From an uncultured Chloroflexota bacterium (lineage in GTDB: Bacteria; Chloroflexota; Dehalococcoidia; SM23-28-2; RBG-16-64-32): a stretch of DNA of 8,457 nucleotides. Numbering within the stretch: the stretch's first letter is position 1; each line of letters begins with the position of its first letter. Below the pieces are notes generated by a model, which saw nothing but the letters and a program-made list of their open reading frames with translations, did not search any database and was not told the DNA's origin. Position numbers and translations under genes: made by a program. The stretch covers positions 1 through 8,457 of the forward strand of contig CAJXNA010000076.1 in NCBI GenBank assembly GCA_913056415.1, written 5' to 3'. Shown in pieces: positions 1 through 7,408 of this stretch.

Positions 1-288
1 TTGCGCTTGCCAGAGCCCCGCCTCAAATCCCATCCGCTCTTTCAGCCACAATCGCTTGTCTTCTCGTTGTCGATCTTCTATCCATTGCCGCCGGAACTCC
101 TCGAACGGCACAATTTTGTCAGGCCCACCTAGTTCCTCCGTCAGACGTTCGTATTCCGCCTCTGGGCTCGACCATTGCCTGAGCTGAGACTCACGCTCTT
201 CAGCCGCAAGACCCACCTCCTCGACCACGTCAGTGGACACCGACCAATCGTCGGGAATCCAGATGGAGAATCCGAGGCTGTTACTCAT
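1..288 (-). CDS. Hypothetical protein, C-terminus cut by the window edge
   Basis: Reading leftwards from an ATG at 288-286 there are 96 codons without a stop up to the window edge, so the C-terminal part is missing. An in-frame TAG lies upstream at 306-304, so this ATG is the first available start; the preceding AGGTG is a weak, close ribosome-binding site. The product starts MSNSLGFSIWIPDDW and then becomes very rich in Glu, Arg, Gln and Trp, with motifs such as EEFRRQWIEDRQRED that look helical and possibly coiled-coil. No signal peptide or membrane segment is visible. I do not recognise the family. The long open frame and protein-like composition support a real gene, but it could be a degenerate fragment. 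The gene faces away from the SAM operon and is separated from the M20 gene by a hairpin pair, so no shared function is implied. Confidence 0.5.
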   Translation of the reverse strand, partial: MSNSLGFSIWIPDDWSVSTDVVEEVGLAAEERESQLRQWSSPEAEYERLTEELGGPDKIVPFEEFRRQWIEDRQREDKRLWLKERMGFEAGLWQAQ

Positions 289-314
289 GCACCTGGCGAT
301 GGCCTAGTCTCTTT

Positions 315-368
315 GGAAGGCTGAAGCCTTCCGCTACATTATGCCATGCCCCGCCCTTCAGGGCGGGG
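315..368. repeat. Twin hairpins, REP-like / IS200-IS605-end-like
   Basis: Two near-adjacent perfect inverted repeats are visible. The first has a 7-bp stem, GGAAGGC (315-321) and GCCTTCC (326-332), around the loop TGAA, and is followed by GCTAC (333-337), which reads GTAGC on the minus strand directly before the hairpin. The second has an 8-bp stem, CCCCGCCC (349-356) and GGGCGGGG (361-368), around the loop TTCA. The two loops and their closing bases are complementary (CTGAAG against CTTCAG). A GTAG tetranucleotide next to an imperfect palindrome is the hallmark of REP units mobilised by Y1 transposases of the IS200/IS605 type, and GC-rich hairpins with TTCA loops are common at ends of that family. 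No transposase is present, so this is a solitary unit or remnant at most; the assignment is inference. Confidence 0.45.
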
Positions 369-374
369 TTGTTT
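349..374 (+). terminator. Possible intrinsic terminator (rightward)
   Basis: The 8-bp GC stem with its TTCA loop is followed on the plus strand by TTGTTT, a short U-rich tail, so it could stop rightward transcription. No rightward gene precedes it in the window. On the minus strand, where the M20 gene ends at 403, the same hairpin is followed by CATGGCAT and lacks a U tract, so it is a poor terminator for that gene, although it might still stabilise the 3' end of the transcript. Confidence 0.25.
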
Positions 375-402
375 GCCCGTACCCCATCTCGAAAGCCTGT
401 AC

Positions 403-1584
403 CTACTTCGATGAGTCGAACTCCCGCTTCATCCGCTCTCGCAGATCGGCGTCCGTGAGGACGTCCACGGCGGTCATCGCCAGCGCCTTGGCCGAGTCCA
501 GCAGCGCCTTGTGGCCGGCCTCGCTGGCGGCCATCTCGCGAAACTCCACCGTGTGAATCGGGATGTCCGGCGGCGCCACAGTGATGGAAGGGTGAATGGC
601 GGGGACGATGGCGCTGACGTTGCCCATGTCCGTGGAGCCCATGGAGCGACGCGACTCCGGCTCGATCACCTTGCGCCCCAACCCCTCGATGTTCGTGCGG
701 TAGGCCTCAGCGAGGGCGCGGTTGGAGTGCATCGCCTTGTAGCGTGACTCCTCCCCCCAGCGGTGCTCCAGCCGGCAGCCTGTCGCCTCCGCCGCCGCCC
801 TGAAGCAGGCGAGCACCTTCTCCTTAAGCGCCTCGTCAAGATAGACGTCGTCCTCGGCGCGGATGAGGAGACTGGCCGCCGTGTGGTGAGGGATAACGTT
901 AACCGCCTGGCCGCCATCGGTGATAATGCCGTGGATTCGGGCAGAGTCGCGGAGTTGCTGGCGCAGGAGACCGATGTTGACGAAGGAGGCGATCATGGCG
1001 TCCAGGGCGTTGACTCCGGCTTCGGGGCGGGCGGCGGCGTGGGCCGCCCTGCCGTGAAACTCCACGTTCAGCTCCAGGCAGGCGAGGGCGTAGCTGACGG
1101 CGACATCGCGGTTGCCGGGATGGACCATCATGGCACAGGTCAGTCCTTTGAACGCGCCTCGGTCCGCCATGTACACCTTCCCCCCGGCCGCCTCCTCGGC
1201 GGGCGTGCCGATCACCAGCACCGTGCCGCCCGTCTCGTCCACCACCGACTTGGCCGCGAGGCCGGCGGCGGTGGAGGCGGTGCCGATGATGTTGTGGCCG
1301 CAGCCGTGCCCGACCCCCGGCAGAGCGTCGTATTCGGCCAGGATCGCCACTCTCGGCTCTCCCTGACCGTATGAGGCGCGGAAGGCGGTGGCTATCTTGC
1401 AGATGCCCCGCTCCAGGGCGAAGCCCTCGCCCTCCAGGTAGTCGGCCAGCCAGGCGGCGGCCTTCTCCTCCTGGAAAGCGATCTCCGGGTTGGCGTGGAG
1501 CTTGAGACTGAGCGCGATAAGCTCATCGCGGCGGCGGTCCACCTCGGAGATCACCTGCTTCTTGAGCCGGTCGCGGTCAGCCAT
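403..1584 (-). CDS. M20-family metallopeptidase / amidohydrolase (aminoacylase-like)
   Basis: This 393-residue protein is probably a cytoplasmic two-metal hydrolase that cleaves an amide or dipeptide bond; the substrate cannot be read from sequence. Family motifs appear in order: AEYDALPGVGHGCGHN (83-98, with metal-binding Cys95 and His97), GTPAEEAAGG (126-135, with the catalytic/metal Glu pair 130-131), MMVHPG (152-157, metal His155), the dimerisation-domain motif FHGRAAHAA (176-184, His182) and C-terminal PIHTVEF with metal His344. The Cys ligand and EYDALPG motif point to the M20D branch that contains p-aminobenzoyl-glutamate hydrolase subunits, N-acyl amino acid hydrolases and PM20D2-like dipeptidases. 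Length is normal and all ligands are present. There is no signal peptide. GGAAAGGA lies about 10 nt before the ATG. The gene is transcribed alone, divergently from apt. Family assignment is firm, exact activity is not. Confidence 0.92.
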   Translation of the reverse strand: MADRDRLKKQVISEVDRRRDELIALSLKLHANPEIAFQEEKAAAWLADYLEGEGFALERGICKIATAFRASYGQGEPRVAILAEYDALPGVGHGCGHNIIGTASTAAGLAAKSVVDETGGTVLVIGTPAEEAAGGKVYMADRGAFKGLTCAMMVHPGNRDVAVSYALACLELNVEFHGRAAHAAARPEAGVNALDAMIASFVNIGLLRQQLRDSARIHGIITDGGQAVNVIPHHTAASLLIRAEDDVYLDEALKEKVLACFRAAAEATGCRLEHRWGEESRYKAMHSNRALAEAYRTNIEGLGRKVIEPESRRSMGSTDMGNVSAIVPAIHPSITVAPPDIPIHTVEFREMAASEAGHKALLDSAKALAMTAVDVLTDADLRERMKREFDSSK

Positions 1585-1617
1585 GGACGCACCGTCCTTT
1601 CCAGATTAGGCCGCTCC

Positions 1618-1647
1618 ATTCTATAGACAATAGAGGCCGAGGGACAA
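1618..1647 (-). promoter_or_regulatory. Likely promoter of the M20 gene
   Basis: On the minus strand TTGTCC (1647-1642) and TAGAAT (1623-1618) match 4 of 6 and 5 of 6 bases of the sigma-70 -35 and -10 boxes, with an 18-bp spacer. A start near 1611 would leave a leader of roughly 27 nt containing the GGAAAGGA ribosome-binding site before the ATG at 1584. Position and spacing fit well, but this rests on consensus matching only. Confidence 0.4.
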
Positions 1648-1752
1648 GGAACGGAGGAACAATAGGGTCCAGCAACCCCGCGCACTTCAGTGCACGGTGC
1701 CTGTTATACAACTTGTCCCCCGCCAGTGCTTCTTGCCCCCAGTTTCCTGAGC

Positions 1753-1758
1753 TATACT
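1753..1758 (+). promoter_or_regulatory. Possible -10 element of apt
   Basis: TATACT matches 5 of 6 bases of the -10 consensus and lies 14 nt before the apt ATG at 1773. No good -35 box sits at normal distance (TTGCCC at 1733-1738 is only 14 bp away). If it is used, transcription would start near 1765 and leave a leader of under 10 nt, which agrees with the absence of any Shine-Dalgarno before apt. The call is weak because only one box is convincing. Confidence 0.3.
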
Positions 1759-1772
1759 CTACCCGCCTGCCC

Positions 1773-2288
1773 ATGGACCTGAAACGCTTCATCCGCGACG
1801 TGCCGGACTTCCCGGAGCCCGGCGTGCTGTTCCGCGACATCACGCCGCTGCTGCAGAACGCGCAGGCGTTTCGCTACGCCATCCAGAAGCTCACGGAGCG
1901 GTTCGAGGACAGCGGCCTGGCGGCCGTCGTCGGGATCGAATCGCGCGGCTTCCTGTTCGCCGCGCCGCTGGCGAGCAATCTGGGCCTGCCGCTAGTGCCG
2001 GTGCGCAAGCCAAGCAAGCTCCCGGCGGCCCACATGCGGGTGGAGTACGCGCTTGAGTACGGCACCGGCGAGCTCGGCATCCACAGCGATGCTCTGCACA
2101 GGGACACCGCCGTCGTCGTCGTGGACGACCTGATCGCGACGGGCGGTACGGCGTTGGCCGCCGCCAAGCTGGTCGAGCTATTGGGGGCGCGGGTGAACGC
2201 GCTCGCCTTCGTGGTGGAGCTGGTTGACCTGGGCGGACGGAAGCGGCTGCAGGACTACGAAGTGTTCTCGCTGATACGCTACGAGTGA
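1773..2288 (+). CDS. apt: Adenine phosphoribosyltransferase
   Basis: The enzyme joins adenine to PRPP to give AMP and pyrophosphate in the cytoplasm. The 171-residue product has the usual family length and matches across its whole extent: the N-terminal DVPDFPEPGVLFRDITPLL (9-27), GIESRGF (54-60), the flexible-loop region RKPSKLP (78-84, where most members have Gly at the Ser81 position), YALEYGTGELGIHSDA (92-107) and the PRPP-binding VVVVDDLIATGGTA (114-127). I chose the ATG at 1773 because the protein then begins exactly as the family does; an upstream in-frame TTG at 1713 would add 20 residues of unrelated sequence. No Shine-Dalgarno precedes the ATG, so translation may use a very short leader or none. 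It stands just upstream of the MTA-salvage operon but ahead of the riboswitch. Recycling the adenine released by MtnP is its likely metabolic link. Confidence 0.95.
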   Translation: MDLKRFIRDVPDFPEPGVLFRDITPLLQNAQAFRYAIQKLTERFEDSGLAAVVGIESRGFLFAAPLASNLGLPLVPVRKPSKLPAAHMRVEYALEYGTGELGIHSDALHRDTAVVVVDDLIATGGTALAAAKLVELLGARVNALAFVVELVDLGGRKRLQDYEVFSLIRYE

Positions 2289-2330
2289 AGGGGCACGGGG
2301 AAGAGGCCGGCGCGAGCTGCCTCAATCGCC

Positions 2331-2360
2331 TTGACAGCACCCATAGCAGACAGCTACCAT
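2331..2360 (+). promoter_or_regulatory. Promoter of the SAM-cycle operon
   Basis: A perfect -35 box TTGACA (2331-2336) is followed after 18 bp by TACCAT (2355-2360), which matches 4 of 6 bases of the -10 consensus. Transcription would begin near 2367, about 18 nt before the first paired base of the riboswitch and 43 nt beyond the apt stop codon. This lets the operon be transcribed separately from apt; read-through from apt is not excluded, since no clear terminator lies between them. Confidence 0.6.
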
Positions 2361-2384
2361 CGAGGCGCAATCGAACAGGGCAGC

Positions 2385-2499
2385 ACTCTTATCCAGAGCG
2401 GTGGAGGGAACGGCCCGACGAAGCCCGGCAACCGACTGGGATCCAGTCCCGTACGGTGCCAACTCCGACCCCTGCCCGAGGCGGGGGGAAGATGAGAGT
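2385..2499 (+). promoter_or_regulatory. SAM-I (S-box) riboswitch aptamer
   Basis: The leader carries the S-box core: an AGAGCGGTGGAGGGA block from 2395, GGCCCGACGAAGCCCGGCAA (2412-2431) and GGTGCCAACTCC (2455-2466). Helices pair as expected. P1 is ACTCTTATC (2385-2393) with GATGAGAGT (2491-2499), containing one G-U pair. P3 is GACTGG (2434-2439) with CCAGTC (2443-2448). P4 is CCCCTGCC (2469-2476) with GGCGGGGG (2480-2487), containing one G-U pair. This class binds S-adenosylmethionine and normally switches expression off when SAM is abundant. It sits between a promoter and mtnA and is followed by an intrinsic terminator, so it probably controls all six downstream genes, including metK, by transcription attenuation. 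Confidence 0.95.
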
Positions 2500-2508
2500 G
2501 GAGTTACC

Positions 2509-2536
2509 AGACTTCTCCACCGTGCGAGAAGTTTTT
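2509..2536 (+). terminator. Riboswitch-controlled intrinsic terminator (expression platform)
   Basis: ACTTCTC (2511-2517) pairs perfectly with GAGAAGT (2526-2532) and is followed by a T run at 2532-2536; A2509 and G2510 can add weak pairs with the T run. A competing helix is visible: GTGGAG (2498-2503) can pair with CTCCAC (2515-2520), using the last two bases of P1 and part of the 5' arm of the terminator. This fits a standard off-switch, in which SAM stabilises P1, prevents the competing helix and lets the terminator form. The stem and T run are seen directly; the switching mechanism is inferred. Confidence 0.75.
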
Positions 2537-2558
2537 GCTGTCTGGAACTGAGAACGGC

Positions 2559-3593
2559 TTGATCCCTATCGAACGGCTGCCGGACGGCCGCGTACGGCTA
2601 ATAGACCAGACGAAGCTCCCCCACGATGAGACCTACCTGGAGACCTCCGATTATCGTGACTTGGTGAGGGCGATCAGCCAGATGAAGGTGCGCGGAGCGC
2701 CCCTCATAGGCATCACCGCCGCCTACGCGCTGGCCCTCGCCTCCCGCGAGACGAGCGCAACCGATAGGGACAAGCTCATGTCGCGGCTGCGTACGGCGGC
2801 CGAGGAGCTGCGCGCTACCCGACCGACGGCGGTGAACCTGGCCTGGGCGCTGGAGCGTGCGCTTCGGGTCGCCGAGGGCGCCGCCGACCCTCAGAGTGCC
2901 ATCGACGCCCTGGAGGCCGAGGCCCGCCGCATTCATGAGGAGGACGTCGCGGCCTGCCACGCCATCGGAGCCAACGGCGCCTCCCTTCTGGACGCGGAAA
3001 CCACCCTTCTCACCCACTGCAACACCGGCTCCCTGGCCACCGGCGGCTATGGCACCGCCCTGGGCGTGGTACGCGCGGCCTGGGAGCAGGGCAAGCTGGA
3101 GCGCGTATACGTTACGGAGACGCGACCCCTGCTTCAGGGAGCGCGTCTGACCGCCTGGGAGCTCCAGCGAGAAGGTATCCCCTTCACCCTGGTGGTGGAC
3201 AGCGCCGCCGGATCGCTCCTGCGGCGCGGCCTGGTGCGGGCCGTGGTGGTAGGGGCAGACCGCATCGCCGCCAACGGCGACGTGGCGAACAAGATCGGGA
3301 CATACTCGCTGGCGGTGCTGGCCGGGGAGAACGGCGTCCCCTTCTATGCGGCAGCGCCCACCAGCACCATCGACCCGAACACGCCCAGCGGCGACGATAT
3401 CCCCATCGAAGAGCGCGCCCCGGCAGAGGTCACTGCCCTGGTGGGAGCGGGCACGACAGCGGCCAACCCGGCCTTCGACGTGACGCCCTCCGGCTACGTG
3501 AGCGCGATCATCACCGAGAACGGCGTGGCCGGCCCGCCCTATGAGGCGTCCCTGGCAGGGCTACTGAGGGAGGAGGCGCCCTCCCGTGGCTGA
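2559..3593 (+). CDS. mtnA: S-methyl-5-thioribose-1-phosphate isomerase
   Basis: MtnA converts methylthioribose-1-phosphate into methylthioribulose-1-phosphate in methionine salvage. From the chosen start the protein has 344 residues, normal for the family. Motifs: DQTKLP (16-21), QMKVRGAP (41-48), HCNTGSLATGGYGTALG (153-169, catalytic Cys154), TETRPLLQGARLTAWEL (186-202) and GADRIAANGDVANKIGTY (232-249, catalytic Asp234). Both catalytic residues are present, which separates it from eIF2B-like relatives. The start is uncertain: no ATG or GTG is available. TTG at 2559 gives the family-like beginning MIPIERLPDG with a weak GAG 6 nt upstream, while TTG at 2535 would add 8 residues but lies inside the terminator T run. 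The gene is first behind the SAM riboswitch and overlaps mtnP by 8 bp, so substrate production and use are coupled. Confidence 0.95.
   Translation: MIPIERLPDGRVRLIDQTKLPHDETYLETSDYRDLVRAISQMKVRGAPLIGITAAYALALASRETSATDRDKLMSRLRTAAEELRATRPTAVNLAWALERALRVAEGAADPQSAIDALEAEARRIHEEDVAACHAIGANGASLLDAETTLLTHCNTGSLATGGYGTALGVVRAAWEQGKLERVYVTETRPLLQGARLTAWELQREGIPFTLVVDSAAGSLLRRGLVRAVVVGADRIAANGDVANKIGTYSLAVLAGENGVPFYAAAPTSTIDPNTPSGDDIPIEERAPAEVTALVGAGTTAANPAFDVTPSGYVSAIITENGVAGPPYEASLAGLLREEAPSRG
3566..3588 (+). promoter_or_regulatory. mtnP ribosome-binding site inside a hairpin
   Basis: A very strong purine tract, GAGGGAGGAGG (3566-3576), stands 9 nt before the GTG start of mtnP. Directly before the GTG comes CCTCCC (3580-3585), which can pair with GGGAGG (3568-3573) or, shifted, as CCTCC with GGAGG (3572-3576). 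The ribosome-binding site would thus be hidden unless ribosomes finishing mtnA, whose stop is at 3591-3593, melt the stem. This is a classic arrangement for translational coupling; the pairing is seen, the effect is inferred. Confidence 0.4.
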
Positions 3594-4467
3594 GGCGAGG
3601 GTAGGCGTCATCGGCGGCAGCGGCTTCTACCAGATGGACGGCCTCACTGACGCCGATGAACTGCACGTCGATACGCCCTACGGCGAGCCCAGCAGCGCCA
3701 TCGTCTTGGGAACGCTGGAAGGTGAGCGCATCGCCTTCCTGTCCAGGCACGGGCCCGGCCACCGCATCCTGCCTCAGGAGCTACCGGACAGGGCCAACAT
3801 CTACGCTATGAAGACCCTGGGCGTGGAGACCATCGTCGGCGTGAGCGCGGTGGGCAGCCTGCGAGAGGAGATCAAGCCCCTGCACCTGCTGGTGCCGGAT
3901 CAGATCATCGACCGCACGCGGGGACGGCCTTCGACCTTCTTCGGCGAGGGGCTTGTAGCCCACATCAGCTTCGCTGACCCGTTCTGCCCGGAGCTGCGGC
4001 CGGCGCTGATCGCCTCGGCGCGAGAGGCAGGAGCGATGGCCCACAGCGGCGGCACTTACGTGGCGGTCGAGGGGCCGGCCTTCTCCACACGGGCCGAATC
4101 GAACCTCTACCGCACCTGGGGCGCGGACGTCATCGGCATGACGGCGCTGCCGGAGGCTAAGCTGGCCCGCGAGGCCGAGATATGCTACGCCATTCTGGCC
4201 TGCACGACAGACTACGACTGCTGGCACGACGACGAGGCGGATGTCACGGCGGACCTGATCCTGGCCAACCTCCAAAAGAACATTGCGGTATCGCGGGAGG
4301 CCGTGCGGCTGTTCCTTCGCCACCTGCCATCTGAGCGAAACTGCGGCTGCCGGAGCGCGCTGGCGAACGCCCTGGTTACCCCTCTCGATCTCGTCCCCCC
4401 AGCCACGCTAGCGAGGCTGGAGCCACTGATAGCAAAGTACGTAACGGCGGCAGGGAAGGCCCGCTGA
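3586..4467 (+). CDS. mtnP: S-methyl-5'-thioadenosine phosphorylase
   Basis: MtnP splits methylthioadenosine with phosphate into adenine and methylthioribose-1-phosphate, the substrate of MtnA. The 293-residue protein shows the family motifs GGSGFY (10-15, phosphate binding), SRHGPGH (53-59), NIYAMKTLGV (71-80), VEGPAFSTRAES (161-172), GMTALPEAKLAREAEICYA (184-202) and TDYDCWH (208-214). Asp209 and Asp211 in the last motif mark adenine-type (MTA) rather than guanine/hypoxanthine specificity, so purine nucleoside phosphorylase is less likely. A Cys-Gly-Cys motif at 253-255 resembles the C-terminal CXC of hyperthermophile MTA and purine nucleoside phosphorylases, where it supports stability. GTG at 3586 is chosen for its position relative to GGSGFY and the strong ribosome-binding tract. 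The stop overlaps the next ATG by one base (TGATG). Confidence 0.95.
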   Translation: MAEARVGVIGGSGFYQMDGLTDADELHVDTPYGEPSSAIVLGTLEGERIAFLSRHGPGHRILPQELPDRANIYAMKTLGVETIVGVSAVGSLREEIKPLHLLVPDQIIDRTRGRPSTFFGEGLVAHISFADPFCPELRPALIASAREAGAMAHSGGTYVAVEGPAFSTRAESNLYRTWGADVIGMTALPEAKLAREAEICYAILACTTDYDCWHDDEADVTADLILANLQKNIAVSREAVRLFLRHLPSERNCGCRSALANALVTPLDLVPPATLARLEPLIAKYVTAAGKAR

Positions 4468-5363
4468 TGGTCGATACCGCCCTCCCCAACGACCGGCAAG
4501 CGGCCAGCGCTGAATACAGCGTCGAGCGGTTGGCCAGCCCCGAGGCCATTCGCCCCCTGCTGGCCCCCGAGGGCGCCTACGCCGCCTACGCCCTCGCCCA
4601 GTTGGCGCCGCCGTTTCTCGCCCAGAGTGAGTGGTGGTCGGCAAGCGGCCCTGCCGGCCGCGCCCTCGTCCTCCACTCGCGGGGAGGCCTGGGCCGCGCC
4701 ATGGTCACTCTGGGCGACGCAACAGCGCTCGATGTCGTCCTGAGACTCCACCCGGGACCGCGGTTCTCGTTCGCCAGCTTTCGGCCGGAGCACAGGGAGG
4801 TGCTGCAGCGCCACTTCATTCTCATCCGCAACGAGCCGATGGTGCGTATGTCCATCACCAAGGAGACGTTCAGACCTGTGGCGGGAGAAACGTCACGGCT
4901 GCTTGGACGAGACATCGGCCGCATCAACCGGCTGTACGCAGCCGAGGGAGGCCCGGCCTCCTACACCTCGCGTCACGTAGGTCAGGGCGTATACTACGGG
5001 ATCATCGCAAACGGGAAGCTGGTCAGTATCGCGGGGACGCACGTGAATTCTCCCGGGGAGCGTATAGCGGTGGTAGGAAACGTGTTCACTCATCCCCTCC
5101 ACCGCAGCGGCGGCCTGGCCACCATCGCTACCAGCGCCGTGACCCACGCTCTGTTGGAGCGCTGCGACCTCGTCGCTCTGACCGTGGAGGTCAGCAACGT
5201 CTCAGCCCTTGCGGTCTACGACAAGCTGGGATACCGTCAAGAGTGCACCCTGTATGAGACGCCGGCGGTCCGCAAGGACGCGCTGGGGCTGGTCAGCGGC
5301 CTGCGCCGTCTGGCCGCCGGCTGGCGCGGCCGCCACCAGGGCAAGGAGATAGTATTTCGATGA
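4467..5363 (+). CDS. GNAT-family N-acetyltransferase, substrate unknown
   Basis: This 298-residue protein should be a soluble acyl-CoA-dependent N-acyltransferase. The C-terminal half (about 145-265) has the GNAT core: GVYYGIIANGKLVSIAGTHV (174-193), the strand VVGNVFTHP (202-210), the acetyl-CoA pyrophosphate loop RSGGLA (213-218, fitting R-x-x-G-x-A) and the closing NVSALAVYDKLGY (244-256). It looks closest to the FR47-like group. The first 140 residues form a separate region that I do not recognise; it contains WW (56-57) and a possible beta-rich stretch. It begins on the last base of the mtnP stop (TGATG), so it is translated with mtnP and falls under the SAM riboswitch. That context suggests an amine or amino acid of the SAM/methionine network as substrate, but no residue identifies it. 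Fold assignment is firm, role unknown. Confidence 0.88.
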   Translation: MVDTALPNDRQAASAEYSVERLASPEAIRPLLAPEGAYAAYALAQLAPPFLAQSEWWSASGPAGRALVLHSRGGLGRAMVTLGDATALDVVLRLHPGPRFSFASFRPEHREVLQRHFILIRNEPMVRMSITKETFRPVAGETSRLLGRDIGRINRLYAAEGGPASYTSRHVGQGVYYGIIANGKLVSIAGTHVNSPGERIAVVGNVFTHPLHRSGGLATIATSAVTHALLERCDLVALTVEVSNVSALAVYDKLGYRQECTLYETPAVRKDALGLVSGLRRLAAGWRGRHQGKEIVFR

Positions 5364-5388
5364 GACCAGCGGCCAAGGTAATAGACGC

Positions 5389-5392
<4 letters not shown>
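5343..5392 (+). promoter_or_regulatory. Strong ribosome-binding site and 10-codon bridging mini-ORF
   Basis: AAGGAGAT (5343-5350) is a near-perfect Shine-Dalgarno placed 9 nt before an ATG at 5360 that overlaps the GNAT stop (ATGA, 5360-5363). The frame from that ATG encodes only MRPAAKVIDA and stops with TGA at 5390-5392, which in turn overlaps the ATG of the DUF1028 gene (ATGA, 5389-5392). Ribosomes could therefore be handed from the GNAT gene to the mini-ORF and on to DUF1028 by stop-start overlaps at both ends. The peptide itself probably has no function. Chance remains possible because the element is only 33 bp. The DUF1028 ATG has its own weaker site, AAGG at 5374-5377. Confidence 0.35.
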
Positions 5393-7391
<1,999 letters not shown>

Positions 7392-7408
7392 GCAAGGAGG
7401 AAAGCACG

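Noticed and set aside
349..368. Hairpin as intrinsic terminator of the M20 gene
   Set aside because: On the minus strand the stem is followed by CATGGCAT, not a U tract.
341..556. 71-codon rightward frame starting in the hairpin pair
   Set aside because: It begins inside the inverted repeat and runs antisense to the M20 C-terminus.
763..1374. 203-codon rightward frame
   Set aside because: It is antisense to the well-supported M20 gene; long shadow frames are expected in GC-rich coding DNA.
1713..1772. Longer apt reading frame from a TTG at 1713
   Set aside because: The 20 added residues do not resemble the family, while the ATG at 1773 gives the standard N-terminus and length.
1577..1843. 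88-codon leftward frame over the apt/M20 intergenic region
   Set aside because: It overlaps the start of apt, the M20 promoter and the M20 start, with no family resemblance.
2285..2551. 88-codon rightward frame across the mtnA leader
   Set aside because: It covers the promoter, the SAM-I aptamer and the terminator; the RNA structure explains the sequence and the translation is low-complexity.
4467..5363. LuxI-type acyl-homoserine-lactone synthase, suggested by MTA context
   Set aside because: The protein has a regular acetyl-CoA loop (RSGGLA) and a GNAT C-terminus, with no LuxI-type motif that I can recognise.
7392..7408. Second riboswitch or promoter before metK
   Set aside because: The gap from ahcY is only 17 bp and holds little beyond the Shine-Dalgarno.
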